A DNA stretch of 64,000 nucleotides from NCBI GenBank assembly GCA_026002855.1, contig BPGD01000001.1:1391972-1455971 (forward strand), given 5' to 3'. Below the pieces are notes generated by a model. It was given only the letters and a program-made list of their open reading frames with translations. It was not told where the DNA came from and ran no database searches. The stretch is from Bryobacteraceae bacterium. GTDB taxonomy: Bacteria; Acidobacteriota; Terriglobia; Bryobacterales; Bryobacteraceae. Positions 26,522-35,302 of the stretch are shown piece by piece; within the stretch, counting starts at the first letter, position 1; each line of letters opens with the position of its first letter. Position numbers and translations under genes: made by a program.

Positions 26522-28114
26522 TCAGCCACCCGGCTCCACCGTCACCGCCAGCCGCACCGCCGGATGACTGCGCAGCTCGGCGAGAATCGGCTCGCTGGCC
26601 GGCGTGTCCACCTCGACCAGCGCCACCGCCTCCAGCGGCTGGCCCGGCGCCGCGGGCCTTTCCTGCCGGCCGAGCGAAAAGTTCGCGATATTGATCTGGT
26701 TGCGCCCCAGCACGCTGCCCACATGACCGATGACGCCGGGCACGTCGATGTTCCGCATGTAGATCAGATGCCCGGCCAGCGTGATCTCCACCGGGATGCC
26801 ATCAATCGACAGCAGGCGCGGCTTGTCCATCACCACGCCGCCGGTGACCGACGTAGCCGCCGCCGGCGCGATGATCTCGACCTGGATTGAGTCCGTGGCG
26901 CCGCCCCGCGGCTGATGCGCCTCAGTGACAGCCAGGTTGCGCTGGGAGGCAAGCTGCATCGCATTGACCAGGTTGGCCCGGCCGGCGAGGCTCCGGCTCA
27001 GCACGCCGGCCAGCGCCGCATTGCGCAGCAGGTTCGTGTTCAGCTCGGCGATCCGGCCGCGGTAGGTGAGGCGCACCGCCTGCGCATTCTCTGGCCCGAT
27101 GAACGCGGCGAAGCGGCCCAGCCGTTCGGCCAGCTCGATGTAGGGGCTGATGGCGCGGTACTGCTCCGGCGCGACCGCCGGCATGTTCACCGCGTTGATG
27201 GCGACGCCGTGCAGCAGGTATTCGACCAGTTGCTCGACAATCCGGATGCCGACGATCTCCTGCGCCTCCTCGGTCGAGCCGGCGATGTGCGGCGTGGCGA
27301 TCAGGTTGGGCGCCGACAGCAGCGGATGGCCCTCGGGCAGCGGCTCCGGCGAAAAGACGTCCAGCCCCGCGCCGGCCACCCGGCCCGAGCGCAGCGCCTC
27401 GTTCAGCGCGTCCTGGTCGATGAGCTCGCCGCGCGCGCAGTTGATGATGCGGACGCCCGGCTTCATCCGCGCGATCGTTTCGGCGTTGATCATGTTGCGC
27501 GTCTCGGGCGTCAGCGCCACGTGCAGGCTGATGTAGTCGGCCTCGGCCGCCAGCCGTTCGAAGGGCACGAGCTCGACGCCCAGATCGGCCGCGGTCACCG
27601 GGTTCACATAGGGGTCAGAGGCGATGATGCGCATCTCAAAGGCGCGCGCGCGGCGCACCACCTCCTGCCCGATGTTGCCCAGGCCGACGATGCCCAGCGT
27701 CTTGCCCCTGAGCTCGTTGCCGAGGAACTTCTTCTTCTCCCATCTGCCGGCGCGCGTGGACGCGTTGGCCTCCGGGATCATCCGAGCCAGCGCCAGCATC
27801 AGCGCCAGCGTGTGCTCGGCCACGCTGACGGCATTGCCGCCCGGCGTGTTCATCACCAGCACGCCCGCGGCGGTGGCGGCGGCCAGGTCGACGTTGTCCA
27901 CGCCGACGCCCGCGCGCCCGATCACGCGCAGCTTTGGGGCTTTGGCGAGCGTGTCCGCCTTCACCTTCACCGCGCTGCGCACCAGCAGCGCTTCGCAGTC
28001 TGCCAGGTGCTGCTCGTACTCCTTCGGGTTGGACTCGATCACCTCGAAGTCCGGCTGGCGGCGCAGCAGCTCGATCGCCGCCGGCGACATCGGTTCTGCC
28101 ACCAGAATCTTCAT
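26522..28114 (-). CDS. serA: D-3-phosphoglycerate dehydrogenase (long form with ACT domain)
   Basis: 530 residues. It oxidises 3-phosphoglycerate to 3-phosphohydroxypyruvate with NAD+, the first step of serine synthesis. The N-terminal catalytic/NAD domain shows GIVGLGNIGQEVV, NCARGELID (catalytic Arg) and TPHIAGSTEEAQE (catalytic His). It is followed by the allosteric substrate-binding domain and a C-terminal ACT domain (last 75 residues, GVIGHVGSVLGRNQINIANFSLGR), so serine feedback is possible. It overlaps the upstream aminotransferase by four bases (ATGA), which indicates translational coupling. Length is normal for the long bacterial type. Confidence 0.96.
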   Translation of the reverse strand: MKILVAEPMSPAAIELLRRQPDFEVIESNPKEYEQHLADCEALLVRSAVKVKADTLAKAPKLRVIGRAGVGVDNVDLAAATAAGVLVMNTPGGNAVSVAEHTLALMLALARMIPEANASTRAGRWEKKKFLGNELRGKTLGIVGLGNIGQEVVRRARAFEMRIIASDPYVNPVTAADLGVELVPFERLAAEADYISLHVALTPETRNMINAETIARMKPGVRIINCARGELIDQDALNEALRSGRVAGAGLDVFSPEPLPEGHPLLSAPNLIATPHIAGSTEEAQEIVGIRIVEQLVEYLLHGVAINAVNMPAVAPEQYRAISPYIELAERLGRFAAFIGPENAQAVRLTYRGRIAELNTNLLRNAALAGVLSRSLAGRANLVNAMQLASQRNLAVTEAHQPRGGATDSIQVEIIAPAAATSVTGGVVMDKPRLLSIDGIPVEITLAGHLIYMRNIDVPGVIGHVGSVLGRNQINIANFSLGRQERPAAPGQPLEAVALVEVDTPASEPILAELRSHPAVRLAVTVEPGG

Positions 28115-29274
28115 GACTGTTTCCCGCCTGCGGCCTCCAGATACACCTTCTGCACCGCGGCCACGCCGCGGCCGAAGGAGACGGGGATCCCTTTCTGATG
28201 CAGGATCAGCTCCAGCTCGGCGATCACTGCAAACAGATCGGCGAAATCGAAGTAGCCGAGATGCGCGATGCGGAAGATCCGGCCCTTCATCGACCCCTGC
28301 CCGTTGGCGATGATCGAGCCGAACTGGTTGCGGAACGCCTTGACGATCTCGCCCGAATCCATTCCGACCGGCGCCTTGATGGCGGTCACCGAGCTCGATG
28401 GCGAATCCGGCGCGAACAGTTCGAGGCCGAGCTCGACCGCCGCCGCCCGCGTGGCACGCGCCAGCAGTTGCGCGTTCTCCACCAGCTTCGTCATGCCGAT
28501 CTGCTTGATGTAGGCAAGCGCCTCGGCCAGCGCCAGTATGTGGCTGACGTTCGGCGTCCAGGCGCTTTCGCCCCTGTCGGCCATCTTCTTCTCGCGGCGC
28601 AGGTCGAAGTAAAGCCGCGGCAGCCGCGCCGTTTCGTTCTGCGCCCAGGCCTTCGGGCTCACGCTGATGAAGGCCAGCCCGGGCGGGATCATGAACGCCT
28701 TCTGCGAGCCGCCAATGACGATATCCAGCCCCCAGCCGTCAATGTCGAGCGGCATCGTGCCAAGACCGGTGATGGCGTCCACGATGCACAGGGCCGGCGT
28801 CGCCTTCACCAGTTCGCCGATGGCGCGCACGTCGTGCGCCACGCCCGTGGAGGTTTCCGAAGCCTGCAAAAAGACGCCTTTCGCGTCCGGGTTTTCCTGG
28901 AGGGCCTGGGCGACGCGCTCGGGCGCAACCGCCTGCCCGTATTCCGCGGTGAGGACGACGGCGTTCAGCCGGAAGGCCCGGGCCAGCTCCACCCAGCGCT
29001 CGCCGAACTTGCCGGCCGAAAGAACAATCACCTTGTCGCCGTCGCTGAAAAAGTTGGACACCGCGGCTTCCATCGCGCCGGTGCCGGAACTGACGGTGAT
29101 GAGAACATCGTTCTGCGTGCCATAGACCTCTTTCAGGTCGCTGAGCACGCGCGGATACAACTGGATGAAGTCCTGCGTCCGGTGATGAATGTCGGACGCC
29201 ATCATGGCGTGCAGGGCGCGAGGCAGAAGAGGCGTCGGCCCTGGCGTCAGGAGTCGCTGCTTCTTGACATGCAT
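28111..29274 (-). CDS. Class V aminotransferase (serine-pyruvate/alanine-glyoxylate type)
   Basis: 387-residue PLP enzyme. Key parts are LLTPGPTPLLPRAL (8-21), SSGTGAMEAAVSN (62-74), VDAITGLGTMPLDID (165-179) and the PLP lysine Lys192 in GGSQKAFMIPPGLAF. The fold family contains serine-pyruvate, alanine-glyoxylate and phosphoserine aminotransferase activities. Tight coupling to serA (4-base overlap) suggests that in this organism it makes phosphoserine from phosphohydroxypyruvate; that is an inference from context. No separate serC is in the window. The gap of 45 bases to the divergent YqeY gene holds both promoters. Confidence 0.88.
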   Translation of the reverse strand: MHVKKQRLLTPGPTPLLPRALHAMMASDIHHRTQDFIQLYPRVLSDLKEVYGTQNDVLITVSSGTGAMEAAVSNFFSDGDKVIVLSAGKFGERWVELARAFRLNAVVLTAEYGQAVAPERVAQALQENPDAKGVFLQASETSTGVAHDVRAIGELVKATPALCIVDAITGLGTMPLDIDGWGLDIVIGGSQKAFMIPPGLAFISVSPKAWAQNETARLPRLYFDLRREKKMADRGESAWTPNVSHILALAEALAYIKQIGMTKLVENAQLLARATRAAAVELGLELFAPDSPSSSVTAIKAPVGMDSGEIVKAFRNQFGSIIANGQGSMKGRIFRIAHLGYFDFADLFAVIAELELILHQKGIPVSFGRGVAAVQKVYLEAAGGKQS

Positions 29275-29319
29275 GGCTATGGGAGAATCAGAGGGGAATA
29301 GGACTACAGGATACCAAAC

Positions 29320-29766
29320 ATGGCACTGCTCGATCAGGTGCAGAAGGACATGGCCGCCGCCATGAAGGCCCGCGACGAGGCCCGTCTGTCGGCGCTGCGG
29401 ATGATCAAGACGGCGCTCATGAAGGAGAAGGTGGACTCGATGAAGGAGCTCGACGAGGCCGCCGAGTTGAAGATCCTGAACTCCCTCATCAAGCAGCGCC
29501 GCGACGCCGCCGAGATGTACCGCCAGGGCGGCCGGGCCGAGCTGGCCGAGAAAGAGGAAGCCGAGATCCGCCTGATTGAGTCCTACATGCCCGCCGCCGC
29601 CACCGAAGACGAGATGCAGGCAGCCGTCGAAGCGGCGCTGGCCGAGACCGGCATCACCAGCGCGAAGCAGATGGGCCAGGTGATGAGCGCCGCCCGAGCG
29701 AAGCTCGCCGGCAAACGAATCGACGGCAAACGGCTGAGCGAACTCGTGCGGACCCGGCTGGCCTGA
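29320..29766 (+). CDS. GatB/YqeY domain protein
   Basis: 148-residue cytoplasmic protein that matches the YqeY family over its full length. Visible motifs are DMAAAMKARDEARLSALRMIK (split at about residues 11-30), RRDAAEMYRQGGR, EKEEAEIRLIESYMP and KQMGQVMSAARAKLAGK. The fold resembles the tRNA-binding tail of the GatB amidotransferase subunit, but the role of YqeY is not settled. The start at ATG 29320 has AGGA ten bases upstream. The acyl-ACP thioesterase begins five bases after its stop, so the two are co-transcribed. Confidence 0.92.
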   Translation: MALLDQVQKDMAAAMKARDEARLSALRMIKTALMKEKVDSMKELDEAAELKILNSLIKQRRDAAEMYRQGGRAELAEKEEAEIRLIESYMPAAATEDEMQAAVEAALAETGITSAKQMGQVMSAARAKLAGKRIDGKRLSELVRTRLA

Positions 29767-29771
29767 GCCCG

Positions 29772-30470
29772 ATGGAACTCATCCATTCGATCCGCGCCCG
29801 CCTGGAGAGGCCCGGCGCGGCCGGCCTGTGCCGGCTGCTCGAGGCGGCCGCCGGCGAGCACGCCGCCCTGTTGGGCGTCGGCATCGGCGACCTGCGCCGC
29901 GAGGGAAGGGCCTGGATGCTCGCCCGGCTCGGACTGCGCGCCCGGCGCTGGCCTGAAAAGGACGAGGAGGTGGAAATCCGCACGTGGCCCTCGCGCCGCA
30001 GCGCCGGCGCTCGCGCCTGGCGCGAATTTGAGATCCTCTCAGGAGGATCGCCTGTCGCCGAGGCGGCGACCGTGTGGCTGATGGTCGAACTCGAGCGGCG
30101 CCGCCCGGTGCGCCTTCCGCAGTTCCTGCTAGAACTGCCCTTTCCGGCGCGCGACACCGGAGTCGAATTCACGGATGCGCCCGCGCCTGGTGGCGCGCCC
30201 TCCCTGGCCGCGCAGTGGCGCGTCCAACCGGCGCATCTGGACGTGAACGACCACGTCAACAACGTGACCTACATCGAGTGGGGCGAGCAGGAGGCGGGCG
30301 GCGCTCCTGGCACAGCCCTACAGGCGGACTACCTCGGCGAGGCGCGGCTCGGGGATCCGATCCTCTGCCTGAGCTGGCGCCAATGGGAGGGAAGGCGCTG
30401 GGTTCAGGTGATCCTGAGCGGCGACAAAACCTGCGCCGCGCTTCAGTGGTGGCAGGCCGACATCCGTTGA
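29772..30470 (+). CDS. Acyl-ACP thioesterase (FatA/FatB-like)
   Basis: 232-residue double hot-dog protein. It would release fatty acids from acyl carrier protein. The N-terminal half has WMLARLGLRARRWP and EIRTWPSRRSAGARAWREFEI, matching the family's central strand and helix. The C-terminal half has HLDVNDHVNNVTYIEW, in which Asn and His of the N-x-H-type active site are visible. The length fits the short bacterial forms (about 240). It follows YqeY by five bases. The product chain length cannot be predicted. Confidence 0.85.
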   Translation: MELIHSIRARLERPGAAGLCRLLEAAAGEHAALLGVGIGDLRREGRAWMLARLGLRARRWPEKDEEVEIRTWPSRRSAGARAWREFEILSGGSPVAEAATVWLMVELERRRPVRLPQFLLELPFPARDTGVEFTDAPAPGGAPSLAAQWRVQPAHLDVNDHVNNVTYIEWGEQEAGGAPGTALQADYLGEARLGDPILCLSWRQWEGRRWVQVILSGDKTCAALQWWQADIR

Positions 30471-30631
30471 CATCCACGCACTTCTGAGCCGCAAGGCAAG
30501 CGGCCGTTGGCCGCGAAAACGAGCGGCCGGCGCATCGAGCGTCCAGGGTCGCCGTGCACGCCCCGCACCGGATCCGTGTCCGCTCCTTTCGCTGGCCCTG
30601 ACAGGCGGGCTTCAGTCACGGCGCTGAAGGC
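30471..30631. other. Intergenic region between convergent genes
   Basis: 161 bases between the thioesterase and the TolC-like gene, which point toward each other. It contains a small palindrome GCGGCC-GTT-GGCCGC at 30500-30514 without a T tract. No gene or clear terminator is seen. Confidence 0.5.
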
Positions 30632-32026
30632 CTACGGGGTGCGCGGGCGGCTCATCGCCTCAGCAATCGCATATTCGTACAGGGCCAGCGCACGGAAATA
30701 CTCCGTCAACGCCGCCACTTCGCGAAGCTCCGTTTCGTAGGTCGCCTGCTCGCGGAGATTCACCAGGAACAGATTGCCCTCGCCGAGTTCGAAGCGCACG
30801 CGCTCGGCGATTTCGAGCTGGCGCGCCACCTCGACTTCCTCGCGCAGCACGCGCGCCCGCTCCCAGGCCGCTTTCAGCGCCGAATAGGCATCGCGGACCT
30901 CGGCCGCGATCTGGTCGCGGGCGAAGCGTTCGCGCTGGTCGAACTGTTCGATGCGCGCCAGGGCCGCCAGGTCACGGCTCTTGGCGGCCCGCCGTTGCGC
31001 GGGCAGGTCAAAGATGAGCGCGGCGGTGACGTCGTTCGGCCCGCGCCGCACGCGGCGTTCGCCGAGCTGGCTGGTGAAGCTGAGCACCATGTCCACGTTC
31101 GGCAGAAGCTGGTTCTGGGCCAGCCTGCGGTCCACCTCCACCTGGCTCCGCTGCGCCTGGAAGCGGCGAATCTCGGGCCGCCGCTTCAGCGCCAGTTCGA
31201 TGTCCTCTTCCAGGCGCTGTTCGTCGATTTCGCGGATCGACGGAAAGGAGGGCGGCAGACGGTCTTCCGAAGGCAGCAGCGGATTGCCTGCGCTGTCGCG
31301 ATAGAAGAGGGAAAGTTCGATGGCGGCCTGCTGAAGTCCGCGGAGGGCTTCGATCACCTGGGCGCGGCGCGTGAGGATGGCGCGCTGGTTGTCGGTGACG
31401 TCAATCTGCGGGATCTGTCCGAGCCGCGCGGCCTCGCGCAACTGCGCGTCCCGTTGCTCAGCGACTTTCAGCACGGCCTGCGCCACGCGGTAGCGCTGGC
31501 CGGCGGCCACCCACTCGTAATATCGGCGGGTGGCGAGCTGGAGGATGACCAGACGCTGCTGGTCGACGCCGAGGTCGGCGATGCGGCGGCCGATCAGTGC
31601 CTTCTGGAGATCGGCGCGCCGGACATCGATCGAGCGGTCGCGCAGCACGGGCAGCCGCAGGCCGGCCTTGTATTCTCCGCCCGTATCCGTCTGCAACTTT
31701 CCGTCATAACTGGCGAACGTTCCTGCGCCGAGCTGATAGCCGGCAAACCAGGACATTCCCTGAAACTGCGTTGCCTGTTCGATGCCGGCCCGGTAGACAT
31801 CCGTCTGGTAATAGCCTCCGTGAGAGCCCTCATACGAGCTCTTCATGGAGAGGTCGAAGCGGCTGGAAGCGGCCAGCACGTCGGCAGCGGCGAGGGTGCG
31901 GTCCTGGATGGCCGCCAGCAGGGGCGGGTAATGCTGCTCCACTGAGCGCAGGACCTCTTCGAGGGTGAGCGGCGGCTGAGCCGCCAGCGGCAGCGCGGCC
32001 GCCGCGAGGGCGATCCAGCGTTTCAT
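30632..32026 (-). CDS. TolC-family outer-membrane efflux protein
   Basis: 464 residues from ATG 32026, which overlaps the adaptor gene's stop (ATGA) and has AAGGGG upstream. The signal peptide is MKRWIALAAAALPLAAQPP. Two outer-membrane-efflux-protein repeats follow, with long alpha-helical coiled stretches (ERDAQLREAARLGQIPQIDVTDN, split around 205-230, and QFDQRERFARDQIAAEVRDA) and strands such as WFAGYQLGAGTF. It would form the trimeric exit duct across the outer membrane for the ABC/HlyD pair encoded just upstream. The last gene of the operon ABC, HlyD, TolC. Confidence 0.9.
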   Translation of the reverse strand: MKRWIALAAAALPLAAQPPLTLEEVLRSVEQHYPPLLAAIQDRTLAAADVLAASSRFDLSMKSSYEGSHGGYYQTDVYRAGIEQATQFQGMSWFAGYQLGAGTFASYDGKLQTDTGGEYKAGLRLPVLRDRSIDVRRADLQKALIGRRIADLGVDQQRLVILQLATRRYYEWVAAGQRYRVAQAVLKVAEQRDAQLREAARLGQIPQIDVTDNQRAILTRRAQVIEALRGLQQAAIELSLFYRDSAGNPLLPSEDRLPPSFPSIREIDEQRLEEDIELALKRRPEIRRFQAQRSQVEVDRRLAQNQLLPNVDMVLSFTSQLGERRVRRGPNDVTAALIFDLPAQRRAAKSRDLAALARIEQFDQRERFARDQIAAEVRDAYSALKAAWERARVLREEVEVARQLEIAERVRFELGEGNLFLVNLREQATYETELREVAALTEYFRALALYEYAIAEAMSRPRTP

Positions 32027-33336
32027 TTCTTTTTCCCCTTGCCGTCGCGGACTCCCGCTGCGCCGGGTTCGTCGTCGGCAATCACCGGCGGGAATCCGTT
32101 GAAGCGGCGCCACAGTTCCCATCCGAGCGTCACCTGCCGTAACAGGACCCAGCCCTTGGCCTGGACGCCCTGCCGGAGGTAGCGAGGCGAGGGCCAGGGG
32201 TCATCTTCCGGATCCGGCGTGACCAGGATTCGGAACTTGCCGCCGTTGGTCTCGGCCGGATCCACGAGTCGCACCACGCCCCCGAAAGTGCCGACGGCCA
32301 CCGAGGGCCAGCCGACGAACTGGATGGCGGGCCAGCCGTTGAATTGCAGCCTCACCTTGTCGCCGACCTGCACGAGTGGCATGTCCATGCCATCCAGCCA
32401 GAGCTCGACGGTGGGCTCGCGCGCGTCCGGAACGAACAGGGCCACCGGTTCGCCCCCCTTCAGCAGCTCACTGTTGGGCTGTGCCAGCAGCCGCAGCATG
32501 GTGCCGGAGCGCGGCGCGTAGACTTTCAGGGTCTGCTGCCGGGCCAGCCGGGAATCGACGCGCTGAAGTTCGGCGCGGACGTTGGCGATTTCGGCGCGGG
32601 CCATGTTGAGCGACGCGCGCTCGGCCTCGATGGCCGCGTCAGCGTCTGCCATCGTCTTGCGCAGGTCGTCTTCAAGCGCCTGGCGCTCGGTGCGCGCGGC
32701 ATTGAGCGCAGCAGTGGCCCGCCGGACTTCCGCCTCGGCGGTGGCAAACTCCTGCTGCGCCAGCTCGACCGTGCGCTGGCTGGTCAGGCCGCGCTCGATG
32801 AGATTCTTCTGGCGCGCGATGTTGAGGCGGGCCGCCGTGAGCCGCTCCTCGGCGGCGCGCAGCGCCTGTTCGTTCTGCACGATTCTTTCGACGGCCATCT
32901 GCACGCGGTTGCGGGCTGCGCTGACGGCATTGGCGCGCGACTCCAGCAGACGACCGATTCGTTCCTCATGGGCGGCGGCGCGGCGCTCGGCCATCATGAG
33001 GCGCTCGTTGATGGCCAAACGCTCGTTGCGCAGCCGGTCGAGGATCAGGGGGTCGTTGTCGGTCAGCTCGACGATCAACTGGCCCTCCTTCACATGCACG
33101 CCCTCGGTGACGTGCCAGCGCGCCACGCGGCCTTCCACCGGCGCGCTGATGGCCTGAACACGCTCCGGCGGCGCCAGCGCCGAGACATGACCCAGCCCGG
33201 ACACACTCTGTTGCCACGGTGTAAAGATCAGCGCAATCACGGACAGCACGAAAAAGATCGTCAGCGAGCGGGCGACCGTGCGCACCCGCTTTCCGCTGTC
33301 GAGTTCCGCCATGACGGGAAGGACATGAGTACTCAT
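32023..33336 (-). CDS. HlyD-family periplasmic adaptor
   Basis: 437 residues. A single N-terminal membrane helix (about 24-42, SLTIFFVLSVIALIFTPW) is followed by half of a barrel-sandwich domain (ISAPVEGRVARWHVTEG), a long alpha-helical hairpin (about 100-240, rich in Glu, Arg and Ala), the other half (YAPRSGTMLRLL) and a beta-barrel part. This is the adaptor that bridges an inner-membrane ABC exporter to TolC. The start overlaps the ABC gene by four bases and its stop overlaps the TolC gene by four bases, giving a fully coupled tripartite set. The tail is Lys-rich (GKGKKK). Confidence 0.91.
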   Translation of the reverse strand: MSTHVLPVMAELDSGKRVRTVARSLTIFFVLSVIALIFTPWQQSVSGLGHVSALAPPERVQAISAPVEGRVARWHVTEGVHVKEGQLIVELTDNDPLILDRLRNERLAINERLMMAERRAAAHEERIGRLLESRANAVSAARNRVQMAVERIVQNEQALRAAEERLTAARLNIARQKNLIERGLTSQRTVELAQQEFATAEAEVRRATAALNAARTERQALEDDLRKTMADADAAIEAERASLNMARAEIANVRAELQRVDSRLARQQTLKVYAPRSGTMLRLLAQPNSELLKGGEPVALFVPDAREPTVELWLDGMDMPLVQVGDKVRLQFNGWPAIQFVGWPSVAVGTFGGVVRLVDPAETNGGKFRILVTPDPEDDPWPSPRYLRQGVQAKGWVLLRQVTLGWELWRRFNGFPPVIADDEPGAAGVRDGKGKKK

Positions 33337-35024
33337 CGCCTCACCTCCACGACTTTCCTGTTGCGGATCTCATAGACCCGGTCACACCGGGCCAGGATCT
33401 CCGCGTTATGGCTGGCCACGATCACCGTCCAACGGCCGCGCGGCCCGAAGACCAGGTTCAGCAGACGTTCACGTTCGGGCAGGTCTTCCAGCCAGTCCAG
33501 GCATTCATCCAGCACGAGCACGCGCGGCTCATGCGCGAGCGCCCGGGCGAGCTCCAGCTGGATGGCCTGTCCGGCGGAAAGCGGCGCGCCGCCGGTGGCC
33601 AGCCGGGAATGAATTCCCTCTGGCATCTCGAGCACGTGATTCAGCAGGCCCACCTCCTCGAGCGCCTGTCGGGCCCGCTCCGCGGTCAGCTCTTCTTTCC
33701 CCAGACGCAGGTTTTCGAGCACGGATCCCTCAAAGATCTGCGGCTCCCGCACGAGCGCGATCTGATCGCGAACGTCGTCGAGGCGCAGCTCGCGGTAGTC
33801 GGCGCCATCAATTTCGACGTGCCCTTCGGCGGGAGTCCGCAAGCCGTAGAGCACGTCGAGCAGCGTGCTCTTGCCACTGCCGGTGGCGCCCAGCAGTCCG
33901 ATGCGGGCGCCGGATTCAGCCGTCAGCGACACGCGTTCGACGAGAACTCTCGAGTCGCCCGCGTGGATGGTGGCGTTGACCAGCCGGACCTCAGCGGCTC
34001 CGCTGCGGCGCGGGAGGGGTTCGCCTCCTTCGCGCTCCGCAGGCAGATCGGTGAGGTAGCCGAGCTTGTCGAGCGAGGCCATGAGATCGTAGAACTGCTC
34101 GAGATGCTTGCCAAATTTCGTAATGCCGCTGGTGACGAGCGCAACCACGAGCTCCGCCGCCACCAGTTGGCCCAGCGTCATCTGGCGGTCGATGACCAGC
34201 CAGCCACCCACGCCGAGCAGGGTGGCGCTTGCGAAGGCCTGCAAGGCGTACGTGCCGACAATCTGGCGCAGCAGAATCCGGAAGTGAGCGCCGCGGTGGT
34301 GCAGATAGTCCTTGGCCAGCTCATTCGTGCGCTCAAGCGCCAGCACCAGTCCGGCCCGCGATTTCACCGCAATCTGGTGGCGGGCCAGCTCCTCGAGCCA
34401 CGCCAGCAGCGCGTACTTCGCCTTCGACTCTTTCACGGCAGTGGGGATCGCACCGGCGCCCATCGGAAACAGGACTGTGAGAAGGCTGAGCAAAAGCAGC
34501 ACATCGAAGGCCAGAAGAAAAGGATGGTAGACGGCCAGCAGAATCATACCGATGAGCGTCTGCACCACCACCGTCAGGCCGTCCAGCAGCAGCGCCGCGC
34601 CCGACTTCTGCACGGTGACGACTTCCAGGAACCGATTCACCAGCTCCGGCCCGTGGTAGCGGTCGAAGAAGCGCGGCTCCACCCGCACCAGCTTGTCCGC
34701 CACATCTCCGGCCAGGCGCGCAAAGATTCTGCGCTGGATCATTTCGACCACATACTGGCGATAGGCGTTAAGCCACGCCACCGCCAGCAGGCCCAACAAT
34801 ACCAGGATGGTGAGCACCGCCAACGGCTGGAGCAGGGTGCCGAAAGCAACGGTATTGACCACTGCCTGCACGGCCACCGGCACCACCAGCGAAATCAGGC
34901 CAATGGCGGCGGTGTAAATCACCACTACCCAGGCGTCTTCTGATTCCAGCCGGATCCAGGCCTGTAATCGGCGGATCGGGTGAACATGATGGTAGATCGA
35001 TTCCTGAAACCTGTTTCCGGGCAT
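33333..35024 (-). CDS. ABC exporter, fused permease and ATP-binding domains
   Basis: 563 residues from ATG 35024; a TTG at 35201 is possible but adds a stretch with no homology. The membrane domain has about six helices (residues 35-300). The nucleotide-binding domain (about 340-563) has Walker A GATGSGKST, a modified signature APLSAGQAIQ (LSAGQ rather than LSGGQ), Walker B VLVLDECLDW and H-loop VASHN. No C39 peptidase domain is present, so double-glycine leader cleavage is unlikely. With the coupled HlyD and TolC genes it makes a type I secretion or efflux machine. No obvious cargo gene is adjacent. Probably controlled by the divergent ArsR regulator. Confidence 0.9.
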   Translation of the reverse strand: MPGNRFQESIYHHVHPIRRLQAWIRLESEDAWVVVIYTAAIGLISLVVPVAVQAVVNTVAFGTLLQPLAVLTILVLLGLLAVAWLNAYRQYVVEMIQRRIFARLAGDVADKLVRVEPRFFDRYHGPELVNRFLEVVTVQKSGAALLLDGLTVVVQTLIGMILLAVYHPFLLAFDVLLLLSLLTVLFPMGAGAIPTAVKESKAKYALLAWLEELARHQIAVKSRAGLVLALERTNELAKDYLHHRGAHFRILLRQIVGTYALQAFASATLLGVGGWLVIDRQMTLGQLVAAELVVALVTSGITKFGKHLEQFYDLMASLDKLGYLTDLPAEREGGEPLPRRSGAAEVRLVNATIHAGDSRVLVERVSLTAESGARIGLLGATGSGKSTLLDVLYGLRTPAEGHVEIDGADYRELRLDDVRDQIALVREPQIFEGSVLENLRLGKEELTAERARQALEEVGLLNHVLEMPEGIHSRLATGGAPLSAGQAIQLELARALAHEPRVLVLDECLDWLEDLPERERLLNLVFGPRGRWTVIVASHNAEILARCDRVYEIRNRKVVEVRR

Positions 35025-35217
35025 CTTGGGGATTTCCGTTCTTATGGAAGCGCCCGCAGCGGCTCTCCCGGCCGATTCACGCGCTTGCAACCACGGGACC
35101 TGGGGTTTCCATGCCCTCAGCCTCTTAACCCTGCAAACCGCCGCAAGGCCTGAGGCGTCGCAAACCGCCAGGGGTGGGACAAGAGGAAACGCCGTATCCA
35201 ACGTACCATGATTTCAG

Positions 35218-35231
35218 AACATCTAGATGTT
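35218..35231. promoter_or_regulatory. 14-bp perfect palindromic operator, probably for the ArsR regulator
   Basis: AACATCTAGATGTT is a perfect dyad in the 275-base divergent region between the ABC exporter operon and the ArsR gene. Its last two bases are the first two of the TTGACA element, so a bound dimer would block the promoter. ArsR-family proteins usually bind such short imperfect palindromes. Confidence 0.6.
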
Positions 35232-35260
35232 TGACAGGTTTTTCCGGTTTCTGCAATACT
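35230..35260 (+). promoter_or_regulatory. Sigma-70-type promoter of the ArsR gene
   Basis: TTGACA at 35231-35236 is a consensus -35 box. AATACT at 35255-35260, 18 bases later, is the best -10 box (four of six matches to TATAAT). It lies about 40 bases before the proposed ATT start and overlaps the palindrome. Confidence 0.55.
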
Positions 35261-35289
35261 GAACGCGGGAGCGGTTTTTCGACCTGACG

Positions 35290-35302
35290 GGAGGCGGCCA
35301 TT
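35290..35302 (+). promoter_or_regulatory. Shine-Dalgarno site that defines an ATT start
   Basis: GGAGG at 35290-35294 lies five bases before ATT at 35300-35302. No ATG, GTG or TTG occurs between the upstream in-frame stop (35285-35287) and GTG 35381, and the latter would remove the first helix of the regulator. The ATT start is therefore the best candidate. Confidence 0.6.

Noticed and set aside
30500-30514. Palindrome GCGGCC-GTT-GGCCGC as a bidirectional terminator
   Set aside because: No T tract on either strand and too short. In such GC-rich DNA it may arise by chance.
33333-35201. Longer ABC exporter starting at TTG 35201
   Set aside because: The extra 59 residues have no homology or signal character and would extend through the regulatory region. 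ATG 35024 fits the family length.
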